Counted from the first letter of the stretch, positions 1 through 6,536 are shown. The stretch: 8,518 nucleotides of DNA from Planctomicrobium sp. (GCA_018659505.1 JABJMI010000611.1:1-8518), one strand, 5' to 3'. The notes: generated by a model from the letters alone, not told the origin. Made by a program: numbers and translations.

Positions 1-147
1 ATTTTTTGACTTTGATTTCTTTTGAGCAACGGCATCTTGTGAAGAGGTCAGCAGTCCAGCGACTAACCCAATGAGTAGTGCTATTGCAATACAAGATTTG
101 ACTTGAATTCGTCTCGAGTTTGTGAACGGAAGCAATAGTTGATTCAT
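1..147 (-). CDS. N-terminus of a secreted protein with signal peptide (truncated at left edge)
   Basis: Reading the minus strand from the ATG at 147 gives 49 open codons running off the window. The peptide starts MNQLLLPFTNSRR, continues with a hydrophobic core of about 16 residues (CIAIALLIGLVAGLL, about 19-33), and then reaches an AVA signal-peptidase-I-type site at about 39-41. A lysine/serine-rich stretch (QKKSKSKN) follows. This is a classic Sec signal peptide, so the product is probably exported to the periplasm or cell surface. The mature domain is outside the window and no function can be given. A weak GAAG lies five bases upstream of the ATG. The gene follows the DUF151 gene on the same strand after a gap of 58 bases containing a terminator-like hairpin, so it may have its own promoter. 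Confidence 0.6.
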   Translation of the reverse strand, partial: MNQLLLPFTNSRRIQVKSCIAIALLIGLVAGLLTSSQDAVAQKKSKSKN

Positions 148-185
148 GATGACTTCAAATAGTTATTAGTCGTAGAAAAGTTTGC

Positions 186-204
186 CGCACATCTGATGTG
201 TGCG
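186..204 (-). terminator. Weak terminator-like hairpin after the DUF151 gene
   Basis: CGCACA (186-191) pairs perfectly with TGTGCG (199-204) around a seven-base loop, immediately downstream of the TAG stop at 206-208 on the minus strand. In that direction it is followed by GGCAAACTTTTC, which is only moderately T-rich. It could be a weak intrinsic terminator, or simply a short palindrome. The six-base-pair stem makes this uncertain. Confidence 0.3.
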
Positions 205-205
205 A

Positions 206-613
206 CTAATCCGCTTGAGTCGCGGCGATTAAGACTTCTTCATCAACGAAGATCGGTAAAGGCGGGTCGTAATGGGCAGCGAGTGCGATGGCGTCGCTGG
301 GGCGGCTATCGACTTCGACAACATCACCATTCAGATCAATACGGATGACTGCGTAGTACGTGTGCTCGACGAGATTCGTGATAACGATATCTTTCGCTTC
401 GCCTCCCATCTCTTCAATGGTGTTCTTGAGAAGATCATGAGTCAGCGGGCGCGGTGCAATATGACCTTGCACGCGACGGTCGATACTCGTCGCTTCAAAG
501 ATTCCAATCACAATCGGGAAATTGCGATCTCCATCAATTTCATTTAGGAAGACGACCTGATGATCGTTCATCTCACTAATGATGATGCGGGCAAGTTCCA
601 TTTTTATCAGCAC
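206..613 (-). CDS. Bifunctional nuclease family protein (DUF151/BFN)
   Basis: The 135-residue product matches the DUF151/BFN family in length and motifs. It has an N-terminal ELARIIISE strand, a RPLTHDLL motif (about 55-62), the family hallmark SRPSDAIALA (103-112), and the C-terminal LPIFVDEEVL (119-128). Characterised family members have DNase and RNase activity, and some are linked to stress responses; the natural substrate here is unknown. There is no signal peptide, so it is presumably cytoplasmic. I chose the GTG at 613 because an AGGAG lies eight bases upstream; the in-frame ATG at 601 would be 20 bases from it. The gene is divergent from the Tim44-like gene and is followed on the same strand by a secreted-protein gene. 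The family assignment is firm, the physiological role is not. Confidence 0.92.
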   Translation of the reverse strand: MLIKMELARIIISEMNDHQVVFLNEIDGDRNFPIVIGIFEATSIDRRVQGHIAPRPLTHDLLKNTIEEMGGEAKDIVITNLVEHTYYAVIRIDLNGDVVEVDSRPSDAIALAAHYDPPLPIFVDEEVLIAATQAD

Positions 614-621
614 AGTCAGCT

Positions 622-626
622 CTCCT
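622..626 (-). promoter_or_regulatory. Shine-Dalgarno sequence that fixes the GTG start of the DUF151 gene
   Basis: The minus strand reads AGGAG (within CAGGAGAGC) eight bases before the GTG at 613. This optimal spacing favours GTG over the ATG twelve bases further in. It is one of only two clear Shine-Dalgarno sequences in this window. Confidence 0.65.
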
Positions 627-794
627 GAGTTTCTGTCGAATGCGAATCTGATGAGTATAGAGCCGGTGAATTAAGAACATCAAGACAGTGGGCAACAAGA
701 TGATTGCAGCGTTCAGGTATGCAGAATGACGCAAGTTCCCAGAAATATTGATCCAATGCGATTTGAATACGTTCAATCTCTCAGATGGCGTTGA

Positions 795-814
795 CCTGTT
801 GATTCATAAACAGG
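795..814. promoter_or_regulatory. Perfect inverted repeat CCTGTT-N8-AACAGG in the divergent intergenic region
   Basis: CCTGTT (795-800) and AACAGG (809-814) are perfect reverse complements separated by eight bases. They overlap a TTGACC (791-796) that resembles a -35 box, about 70 bases before the start of the plus-strand Tim44-like gene. No good -10 box follows at standard spacing (GACTAT at 814-819 is poor). The spacing fits a dimeric repressor operator or a small hairpin in the 5' leader. No regulator can be named. The rest of the 614-881 gap shows no supported gene. Confidence 0.3.
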
Positions 815-881
815 ACTATCACAGCTTAGAAAACGTCACCCTAGAGAATTCGTCAACCACTCGTCGTTGCACAAGATTGTC

Positions 882-2810
882 ATGCTTCCAAACTCTCGTA
901 AAATAATTACTCGGCTCGTCTTATTTGCAGTCGTATTCACATCCGTCATCTGCCTACTTCCAGTCGAAGCGTGGGCACGAGCTGGAGGCGGTGGCAGTTT
1001 TAGCGGCGGAGGAGGAGGAGGAGGCAGCGGGGGAAGTGGCGGTTCCGGTGGTGAAGGTGAGCTACTCGTCTGGTTGATCTGGCTTTGCTTTAAGCATCCC
1101 GTGATTGGAATTCCTTTGCTGATAGTGTTGGCGTTCTTCGCCTACGCCAGCGCCGACAAGACTCATTCTCAGCATGTCACGCGGACAATCCGTAAAGGAA
1201 AACGGCATCAGCGAGAACGTCTGCGCACCGAAGCAATTGATGCTATTCAAGCTCACGATCCAGAGTTTCAACTTCGCAAGTTTCTGGACCGAGTCAAAGT
1301 TGCTTTCGAGAAAATACAACACGCCTGGAGCGAACAAAATCTCTCAACAGTCAGAGCGTTTATCAGTGATGGCATTCATGAACGGTTCTCGCTGCAAATT
1401 GCGATGCAGAAATCTGAAGGCTATCGAAATTCCATGAATCGAGTGATCGTCCATAATATCGAAGCAGTGGCGTTCTTCACGAATAAAAACTTCGACACGA
1501 TTCACGTTCAGGTGGAAGCCTCTGCGGTTGACCAAAATATTGATTTGAAGACTGGCAAACCTGTCGGAAATAAAGCGAATAGTCGATTCGTTGAATATTG
1601 GTCCTTCCATCGTCGACCGGGAACCAAGTCGTTAAGTGGCGAAGGAGCGATTGAAGGGAATTGCCCGCGTTGTGCCGCTCAGTTAGAAGTGGTTGATCGA
1701 GCGGAATGCCAGAACTGTGGTGCGCAAGTCAACTCGGGAGAGTACGACTGGGTGCTAGCAGAGATCACTCAAGAACAGGAATGGAATGTTCCTGAACATG
1801 AAGAGATGCTGCCCGGTATCCCTCAGATTATGGAGAACGATCCCGGTTTCAATGTACAGCACATCGAAGATCGGGCATCTGTAATGTTCTGGAGATTAAA
1901 AGCTGCCGAGTTCTACAACGATATTAAATACGCCGAGCCGGTCGTCTCACCTAAATACAAACCTGACTTCTCGCAGAAGCTGCATGCCACCGAGTTCTGG
2001 AAAGACCCGGCAGTCGGGAAGGTCGAGATCATAGATGCTCAACTTGGTAGTGATACCAAGCCAGATATCATACGTGTCAAAGTTCGCTGGTCAGGGAAGT
2101 TTGTCGAGAGACTCAAAAGGAAGAAATTTCGCACTTTAAGAGATCAAGCCATTTACACTCACGTTTACGTCTTGGTCCGCGAGCATGGAGTTAGCAGTTC
2201 CGGAGAGGCATCTTTCACTTCTGCTGGTTGCTCGAATTGTGGGGCGCCGATCAATGTGAATAAAGAGGGTGCATGTGTCTACTGTGGAGCCGTCCTCAAC
2301 ACAGGCAAGTTTGACTGGGTGCTCGACGATATCGTCCCGTACTCAGCTTCGTTGGCTTACCAGAAACTACAACCAATCCCAGTAGCCAAAGATGAATGGT
2401 CAGGGAACACGAATGATCATCATGCCGACAGCGGTTTGTCGCTGGCAGTGTTGGCGAAAGTGATGATGATCGACGGTCAGTTCTCATCCTCAGAAAAGCA
2501 AGCGTTGTACCGATTGGGGGCTCATCGAAATTATCAGAAAGAGCAGATCGATCAAATCATCAAACAGGCAGCCAGCAAAGTTACCAACATTCCGACTCCC
2601 AGTGATCCTCGTCAAGCCTCATCGTATCTCGAACAACTTATTCACGTCGTCCTTGCCGACGGTCAAATCACTCGCCAGGAAAAGAAACTCCTTCAACGAT
2701 TCGCCAGCCAAACCGGTCTCGCAGAAGCCGACGTCAAAATGGCTATCAACCGAGAAAGAAAACGCTCGTACCAAGCTGCAAAGCAAGAATTGAGACGACC
2801 AGTTGTTTGA
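882..2810 (+). CDS. Membrane-anchored Tim44-like protein with two zinc ribbons and a TerB-like domain
   Basis: The product is 642 residues counted from the ATG at 882; a TTG at 867 would add five residues, and neither start has a clear Shine-Dalgarno sequence. Residues 1-34 form a signal peptide or first membrane segment (basic start, hydrophobic core, then AWARA). A glycine/serine-rich linker (about 35-59) and a second hydrophobic segment (about 62-90) follow. A Tim44-like region spans about 125-250 (DPEFQLRKFLDRVKVAFEKI, then WSEQNLSTVRAFISDG). A zinc ribbon has C261-x2-C264 and C276-x2-C279. A second Tim44-like region spans about 320-435, followed by a second ribbon with C450-x2-C453 and C465-x2-C468. 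A TerB-like helical domain lies at about 517-632, with two VMMIDGQ / VLADGQI repeats. Tim44-like domains are associated with membranes and protein transport, and TerB-like domains with envelope stress systems. The actual function is unknown. Domains are called by eye; the overall architecture is fairly secure. Confidence 0.8.
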   Translation: MLPNSRKIITRLVLFAVVFTSVICLLPVEAWARAGGGGSFSGGGGGGGSGGSGGSGGEGELLVWLIWLCFKHPVIGIPLLIVLAFFAYASADKTHSQHVTRTIRKGKRHQRERLRTEAIDAIQAHDPEFQLRKFLDRVKVAFEKIQHAWSEQNLSTVRAFISDGIHERFSLQIAMQKSEGYRNSMNRVIVHNIEAVAFFTNKNFDTIHVQVEASAVDQNIDLKTGKPVGNKANSRFVEYWSFHRRPGTKSLSGEGAIEGNCPRCAAQLEVVDRAECQNCGAQVNSGEYDWVLAEITQEQEWNVPEHEEMLPGIPQIMENDPGFNVQHIEDRASVMFWRLKAAEFYNDIKYAEPVVSPKYKPDFSQKLHATEFWKDPAVGKVEIIDAQLGSDTKPDIIRVKVRWSGKFVERLKRKKFRTLRDQAIYTHVYVLVREHGVSSSGEASFTSAGCSNCGAPINVNKEGACVYCGAVLNTGKFDWVLDDIVPYSASLAYQKLQPIPVAKDEWSGNTNDHHADSGLSLAVLAKVMMIDGQFSSSEKQALYRLGAHRNYQKEQIDQIIKQAASKVTNIPTPSDPRQASSYLEQLIHVVLADGQITRQEKKLLQRFASQTGLAEADVKMAINRERKRSYQAAKQELRRPVV

Positions 2811-2825
2811 GCTTAATAGTTTCAC

Positions 2826-2900
2826 ATACAAGCTCGTGGCGCCAGCCAGTGGATTTCAAAATCAATTCACGGCTCACTCGCTTGCGCGTCGTGCTTGTAT
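2826..2900. repeat. Left REP pair (R1 and R2), forming a long imperfect hairpin
   Basis: R1 (2826-2853) is in plus orientation with core CTCGTGGCGCCAGCCAGTG at 2833-2851. R2 (2873-2900) is in inverted orientation; on the minus strand its core reads CACGACGCGCAAGCGAGTG (2875-2893). The two 28-base arms are complementary at 21 of 28 positions around a 19-base loop. R1 begins 15 bases after the stop codon of the Tim44-like gene, so the structure could also end that gene's transcript. R1 is the most diverged unit: CTC replaces CAC in the outer stem, and GA replaces the terminal AG. Confidence 0.8.
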
Positions 2901-2921
2901 ATGTATTATGCTTGGTTCGTC

Positions 2922-2949
2922 ATACGAGCACGTGGCGCCAGCCAGTGAG
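2922..2949 (+). repeat. REP unit R3, next to the 3' end of the RAYT gene
   Basis: This 28-base unit has core CACGTGGCGCCAGCCAGTG at 2929-2947 and differs from R4 at one position (G for A at 2926). It is joined to R2 by a 21-base spacer (2901-2921) that is identical to the spacer after R5. It lies ten bases beyond the RAYT stop codon. The core folds as CAC/GTG and GGC/GCC stems with a GCCA loop. Confidence 0.8.
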
Positions 2950-2959
2950 TTTCTTTTGA

Positions 2960-3463
2960 TCAGTCATCCCGTTGCTTGCGGTCCTGTGCTTCATTCACGT
3001 ATTGAATCACTGCATCAAGATCCTCTTCATGATTGATCCATCGTCGGCTGGCTCCCTCAGTCCAGAAGCGCTTGCGATCAGAATGTGTAGGCTTGAGTTT
3101 TCGGGTACACCACGCTTTGAATTGCTCAGACACGACTTCAGGCTGGTAACCGGGTGCGGTAACGACAAGATGCACATGATTGGTTCGAATGCTCTCTGTC
3201 CAGAGGGTCCAATTCCGGATTTCACAATGTTTCGAAATAGTTTGACTTACGATATTTCGGTCATCGAGTTGCAAATAAAACGGCGTCTCCTTCTCTTCTG
3301 CGGCAGCCATTTCACGGAACACACTGTTCGGTGACTGCCATTCGCCTCTTTTCCACGATCCACGTTCGTCACCAGATAGCCAAGTCCCATAGCATGTCCA
3401 GGTGATGAAGTATGCCAACGGCTCACCGGCGTTAAATTTGCGTTCGTTCACAGGATCCCCCAT
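2960..3463 (-). CDS. REP-associated tyrosine transposase (RAYT, Y1/HUH family)
   Basis: This 167-residue protein belongs to the IS200-like Y1 transposase superfamily, RAYT branch. It has the N-terminal YFITWTCYGTWLSGDERG region (about 18-35), the metal-binding HUH motif as NHVHLVV (H96, H98), a FWTEGASRRWI segment (133-143), and the candidate catalytic tyrosine Y155 in AVIQYVNEAQ. Enzymes of this family cut single-stranded REP hairpins and join covalently to DNA through the tyrosine. Length and motifs look intact. The ATG at 3463 is the only plausible start, though no Shine-Dalgarno sequence is seen. REP units lie on both sides: R3 ten bases past the stop and R4 57 bases upstream of the start. 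This arrangement is a REPtron, which implies that the protein acts on these repeats. It lies between two convergent genes and is probably transcribed alone. Confidence 0.9.
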   Translation of the reverse strand: MGDPVNERKFNAGEPLAYFITWTCYGTWLSGDERGSWKRGEWQSPNSVFREMAAAEEKETPFYLQLDDRNIVSQTISKHCEIRNWTLWTESIRTNHVHLVVTAPGYQPEVVSEQFKAWCTRKLKPTHSDRKRFWTEGASRRWINHEEDLDAVIQYVNEAQDRKQRDD

Positions 3464-3520
3464 GCTGTCAGTTGGTATCCGTTAATGATGCTGTGCTAAC
3501 GTCGTCAAAGCTCGTCTCCC

Positions 3521-3599
3521 ATACAAGCACGTGGCGCCAGCCAGTGAGTTTTGAAATTAACACACCGCTCACTCACTCGCTTGCGCGTCGTGCTTGTAT
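3521..3599. repeat. Right REP pair (R4 and R5), forming a long imperfect hairpin
   Basis: R4 (3521-3548) is in plus orientation with core CACGTGGCGCCAGCCAGTG at 3528-3546. R5 (3572-3599) is inverted, with minus-strand core CACGACGCGCAAGCGAGTG (3574-3592). The arms are complementary at 24 of 28 positions around a 23-base loop. R5 is identical to R2. The pair lies upstream of the RAYT start on its strand, so it could affect RAYT expression as well as serve as its substrate. Confidence 0.85.
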
Positions 3600-3620
3600 A
3601 TGTATTATGCTTGGTTCGTC

Positions 3621-3633
3621 GTACAAGCACGTG
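3621..3633 (+). repeat. Truncated REP unit R6
   Basis: GTACAAGCACGTG matches the first 13 bases of a REP unit (R4 begins ATACAAGCACGTG) and follows the same 21-base spacer seen between R2 and R3. It then stops abruptly, so the loop and 3' half of the hairpin are missing. The break is six bases before the stop codon (3640-3642) of the minus-strand GH38-like gene. It marks a deletion or an insertion boundary. Confidence 0.7.
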
Positions 3634-3639
3634 CGAAAT

Positions 3640-6474
3640 TCAATCAAACATCACTTCCACATCGCAGATCTCGTACGGTGCGATCTCCACAGTAATTTGA
3701 TCATCTTGAACAGTGAGTGTGTGAACCGATTCGCTGTTGAAGTCGATTTGTCTGGCTGTTGTGGGAGTTCTGAAACATTTGAGCGGGAAGGTTTTCGTAC
3801 GCCCTTCTGTTTCTAGGAGTCGTACGACGAATCCCTTCTTGTCGGTATCGCTGCACAATGGCAGGATGCGAGTCAGTAAGACGTTCGCTGCTCCAACGTA
3901 AAAGAGCCAGCCTTGTTGACCACCAGCTGGGGGAGCATGTTCTGTTGGTATGACCAAAGGGGGCGAGTAGGCATCCAGATGTGCCTGCATGGGATACTTC
4001 GTATCGACAGCGATACTGAATTCGAACTTGCGGCGTGTTTCTCCTTCGGTGATCAATAACGTATCGATCATGCGGTCGCCTGTTTTTCTATGAAACGGCA
4101 ATCCGGGGGTGACGATTGTTGTGCGGAAGTCATCATCAGCGATCTCAAGAAACTGGGGAGACTCAAGTCGCTGGCGGTTGTTGGGTGCTGCTCCCTGCTG
4201 CATGGAAGCGGTGAGCGAAGCAGTTGTATGCTTCCAGGCGAACCGGCAACCGATGTAATTCGTCCAAGGATCTCCAGAAGGTGTTTTCTTCGTGTCGAGT
4301 TCGATTTCAACTTCGACATTCGGACGACCGCGAACAACTCGCGTGACTTGTCGATAGGTTGCCACAACAGAATTGCTTTGACCATCGATGAGATCGCCAA
4401 TTGTTTCAATCTCTCCGATCAGAGGACCAGCCGAGAGGACTTTCGATTCACGCATTTGCATGAGCGAATAGAATGTCTTGAAGACTTGTTGGTCATCGCC
4501 TTCACCTGTGGTCACAGATCGCTCTTGTGGGAAGCGAAATGCGATTTGTTGGCTGACGCGGTTGGGGCTGCGCTTGTAAGTTGAGATACGGGCAATGCCG
4601 CCGGTGACGTCGCTGAGCGAGACTTGAAAATGTTCGTTCCGTAAAGTTAGCTCTTCGGCGAGCGGAGTCTTGCCGATCTGAGATTGTGGTTGCTCGTCAT
4701 TCGCTGAAAGCCATTGAAACCCGCAGGGTGGAAGTTCAACAAGTGCAGCATTTCTGTTGGAATCAATTTGCCGTTGAATGATTCCAGTGTCGGTTCCCGG
4801 TTGCCCGTTTGTCCATTCAACACACGCCTGCCTCTTGAACGAAAGAGGGTTCACGATCAATACGCCTTTGCCGTCTTCTCCTCGACTCGTCAGAAGTTCT
4901 GCGATGTCTTGTTTCGCTGATTCTTCTTCGGATTTCAATGTTGTTTCAGCCGTTGAAATCGTCTTTTCATCGGCGTCCGAATCAGCTGCTTCAATTTGAG
5001 TCTCGAGGTCGTCGGCATCTGAAGTTAAGTTGCCTGATGTACGGAGTAACGTAGTCAGTTTTCTCGTCCAGTCGACGGTTTCGAAACGTCGACGACGTGA
5101 CCAGTAATCGAGCCAGCGGCTGATTGGGTTCTTTTCTTCTTTGGCGACAGATTGAATCAAGTTCAAGCTAAAGTAACCGTCTGCCTTAAAGTCGGACATG
5201 CGACCCTGAGAATCAGACGTCTCAAAGAATTCGCTGAACGTGACGAATTTACCCAGCACAGGTGCGTAGGCATTCGCTCGACGTAAATCTTCCAGCCAGG
5301 GAGTTCGCATTTTTGGCCAGCGAGCGAAAACGACCGCTGCCACATGGTCGTAGTCCATCGATTCCGACATACGGATGGGCAACCGTAAAAAGCTACTCGC
5401 ACTATCGGCTGCGAGTGGAATCCGGCTGAAGGCGTCGATTGCCGTTCCATCACGACCTTCCCAACGCATGAGAGTCTGTTCGTCGTCAGGATAGATGCCG
5501 TCATCCATCACGAAGTGTAGCCCTGATTTGTAGCCTGAGCGATCAAGTATTTGTGGAAGTTGAGTGCCGAGTCCAAACTTCTTTCTTGCCCAAGTTGTTG
5601 GCTCGGTATTGAAGAGTTCCTTCAGCTTTGCACGCCCTTTTTTGAGTTGCCACAGCGTCGAGTCCAACGCCATCAGCGACGTCGGTAATTCCTCGTATTC
5701 TCCACCAATCAGTTCGAGAGTTTCAGCCTTAATCGCTGCCTGGATTGTTTCTTTCCAGTCCGAGTCTTTCTGTGTGATAGCCTCCCAGTCTTCTACAGTC
5801 CCCATTAGATTCGTAGGTGTCGAAGACTGCACGAGTTCTGCGAGTTCTTCATTTGCAAAGTCTGGATTAACCAAACAGAGATCAATCAAATAGCAGGTCA
5901 CCGGATAAAATCGTTCGCGGCATTCGAGTAACATCTCGAAGCAATGGCTGAGATGTTTTTTCGTCGCTTCAATGTCGTGATTGATTGCCGCTTGTGCCGC
6001 TGCGACCGCTTCTCGCTGCATGTGGGCTTCATCGAGATGGCTGAAGTTTCGCATGTGCCGCGTCAGCAACTCGACTTGCAAGTAGACCGTTCCCAATGCG
6101 AGAAAGTCCGCGACCAGTTCGGAATCGACAGCGTGCTCGAGTTCTAATGGCTCCAATGCCTGATGAAGCATTTTCTCGCGATCATGTTCCCCAGAGATGA
6201 CAACGCAACCCTCGCGCCTTGCCCGCTCAACCCATGTCGCTGGAACCCATTCATCACACGGAGTCGGCACAACAACCAGTCGATCCGCCTCAACAGCCAG
6301 CGACTCATCCGAGCGTTCCCATTTTGGAAACGCACCTGTCGATGCAAGTAACGATGGATGCCAGAGAATCGAAAACGCATTCAGCAAGCTGGCTGCCGGT
6401 TCTTCACCTAGTTCCGTTGGGAAATCTTCCAAGCTGTGACAAGGGACAAGTACAATCAGGTCGTTATATTTCAT
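3640..6474 (-). CDS. GH38-like (alpha-mannosidase-related) protein with degenerate active site
   Basis: The product is a large protein of 944 residues without a signal peptide. The N-terminal half resembles the GH38 catalytic domain: LVPCHSLEDFP (10-19) sits where the HSHNDPGW motif is expected, and GGEYEELP (257-264) and WARKKFGLGTQLPQIL (295-310) sit where the A-x-DPFGHS and following helix are expected. A charged, acidic linker (about 483-526) leads to a beta-rich C-terminal region beginning GVLIVNPLSFKR (537-548), with LRNEHFQVSLSDVTGGIARI (611-630), typical of GH38 C-terminal domains. In my alignment the Asp nucleophile is replaced by lysine (K298) and the first zinc-ligand His by leucine (L15), so ordinary mannosidase activity is doubtful. 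It may be a non-catalytic sugar-binding relative or a divergent enzyme. The ATG at 6474 lacks a good Shine-Dalgarno sequence. It is divergent from the small membrane protein gene across a 62-base AT-rich gap. Confidence 0.65.
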   Translation of the reverse strand: MKYNDLIVLVPCHSLEDFPTELGEEPAASLLNAFSILWHPSLLASTGAFPKWERSDESLAVEADRLVVVPTPCDEWVPATWVERARREGCVVISGEHDREKMLHQALEPLELEHAVDSELVADFLALGTVYLQVELLTRHMRNFSHLDEAHMQREAVAAAQAAINHDIEATKKHLSHCFEMLLECRERFYPVTCYLIDLCLVNPDFANEELAELVQSSTPTNLMGTVEDWEAITQKDSDWKETIQAAIKAETLELIGGEYEELPTSLMALDSTLWQLKKGRAKLKELFNTEPTTWARKKFGLGTQLPQILDRSGYKSGLHFVMDDGIYPDDEQTLMRWEGRDGTAIDAFSRIPLAADSASSFLRLPIRMSESMDYDHVAAVVFARWPKMRTPWLEDLRRANAYAPVLGKFVTFSEFFETSDSQGRMSDFKADGYFSLNLIQSVAKEEKNPISRWLDYWSRRRRFETVDWTRKLTTLLRTSGNLTSDADDLETQIEAADSDADEKTISTAETTLKSEEESAKQDIAELLTSRGEDGKGVLIVNPLSFKRQACVEWTNGQPGTDTGIIQRQIDSNRNAALVELPPCGFQWLSANDEQPQSQIGKTPLAEELTLRNEHFQVSLSDVTGGIARISTYKRSPNRVSQQIAFRFPQERSVTTGEGDDQQVFKTFYSLMQMRESKVLSAGPLIGEIETIGDLIDGQSNSVVATYRQVTRVVRGRPNVEVEIELDTKKTPSGDPWTNYIGCRFAWKHTTASLTASMQQGAAPNNRQRLESPQFLEIADDDFRTTIVTPGLPFHRKTGDRMIDTLLITEGETRRKFEFSIAVDTKYPMQAHLDAYSPPLVIPTEHAPPAGGQQGWLFYVGAANVLLTRILPLCSDTDKKGFVVRLLETEGRTKTFPLKCFRTPTTARQIDFNSESVHTLTVQDDQITVEIAPYEICDVEVMFD

Positions 6475-6536
6475 TTCAGTTTATATCAATCGAAGTGACA
6501 ATTATTCTTTTATATGAATGAATTATATGTGATGCT

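Larger units (their letters stand above)
2825..3633. mobile_element. REPtron: RAYT gene flanked by near-duplicate REP triplets
   Basis: The left block (R1-R2-R3, 2825-2950) and the right block (R4-R5-truncated R6, 3520-3633) have the same order, orientation and spacing. They share an exact 49-base match (2873-2921 and 3572-3620). Between them is only the RAYT gene. The element fills the gap between two convergent genes, a common location for REP/BIME sequences. Whether it is mobile now or a resident domesticated system cannot be told from one copy. No target-site duplication was identified. Confidence 0.75.

Noticed and set aside
576..776. Minus-strand 66-residue frame with a hydrophobic stretch, upstream of the DUF151 gene
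   Set aside because: It overlaps the start of the DUF151 gene by 38 bases, has a low-complexity His-rich end and no Shine-Dalgarno sequence. The hydrophobic run can arise by chance.
2803..3036. Plus-strand frame encoding SLARRACICIMLGSSY, repeated in the frame at 3472-3816
   Set aside because: The shared peptide is only the translation of the duplicated REP/spacer DNA, and both frames overlap genes on the other strand.
2825..3633. CRISPR array
   Set aside because: The repeats are palindromic, alternate in orientation, have unequal spacing and repeated identical spacers, and flank a RAYT gene with no cas genes.
4090..4584. Plus-strand 164-residue frame inside the GH38-like gene
   Set aside because: It is antisense to a continuous 944-codon gene with family-like motifs on both sides and shows no domain of its own.
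6475..6536. Divergent promoters in the AT-rich gap between the GH38-like and small membrane-protein genes
   Set aside because: TATATG-like hexamers are present but none has a -35 partner at acceptable spacing, so no specific promoter is claimed.
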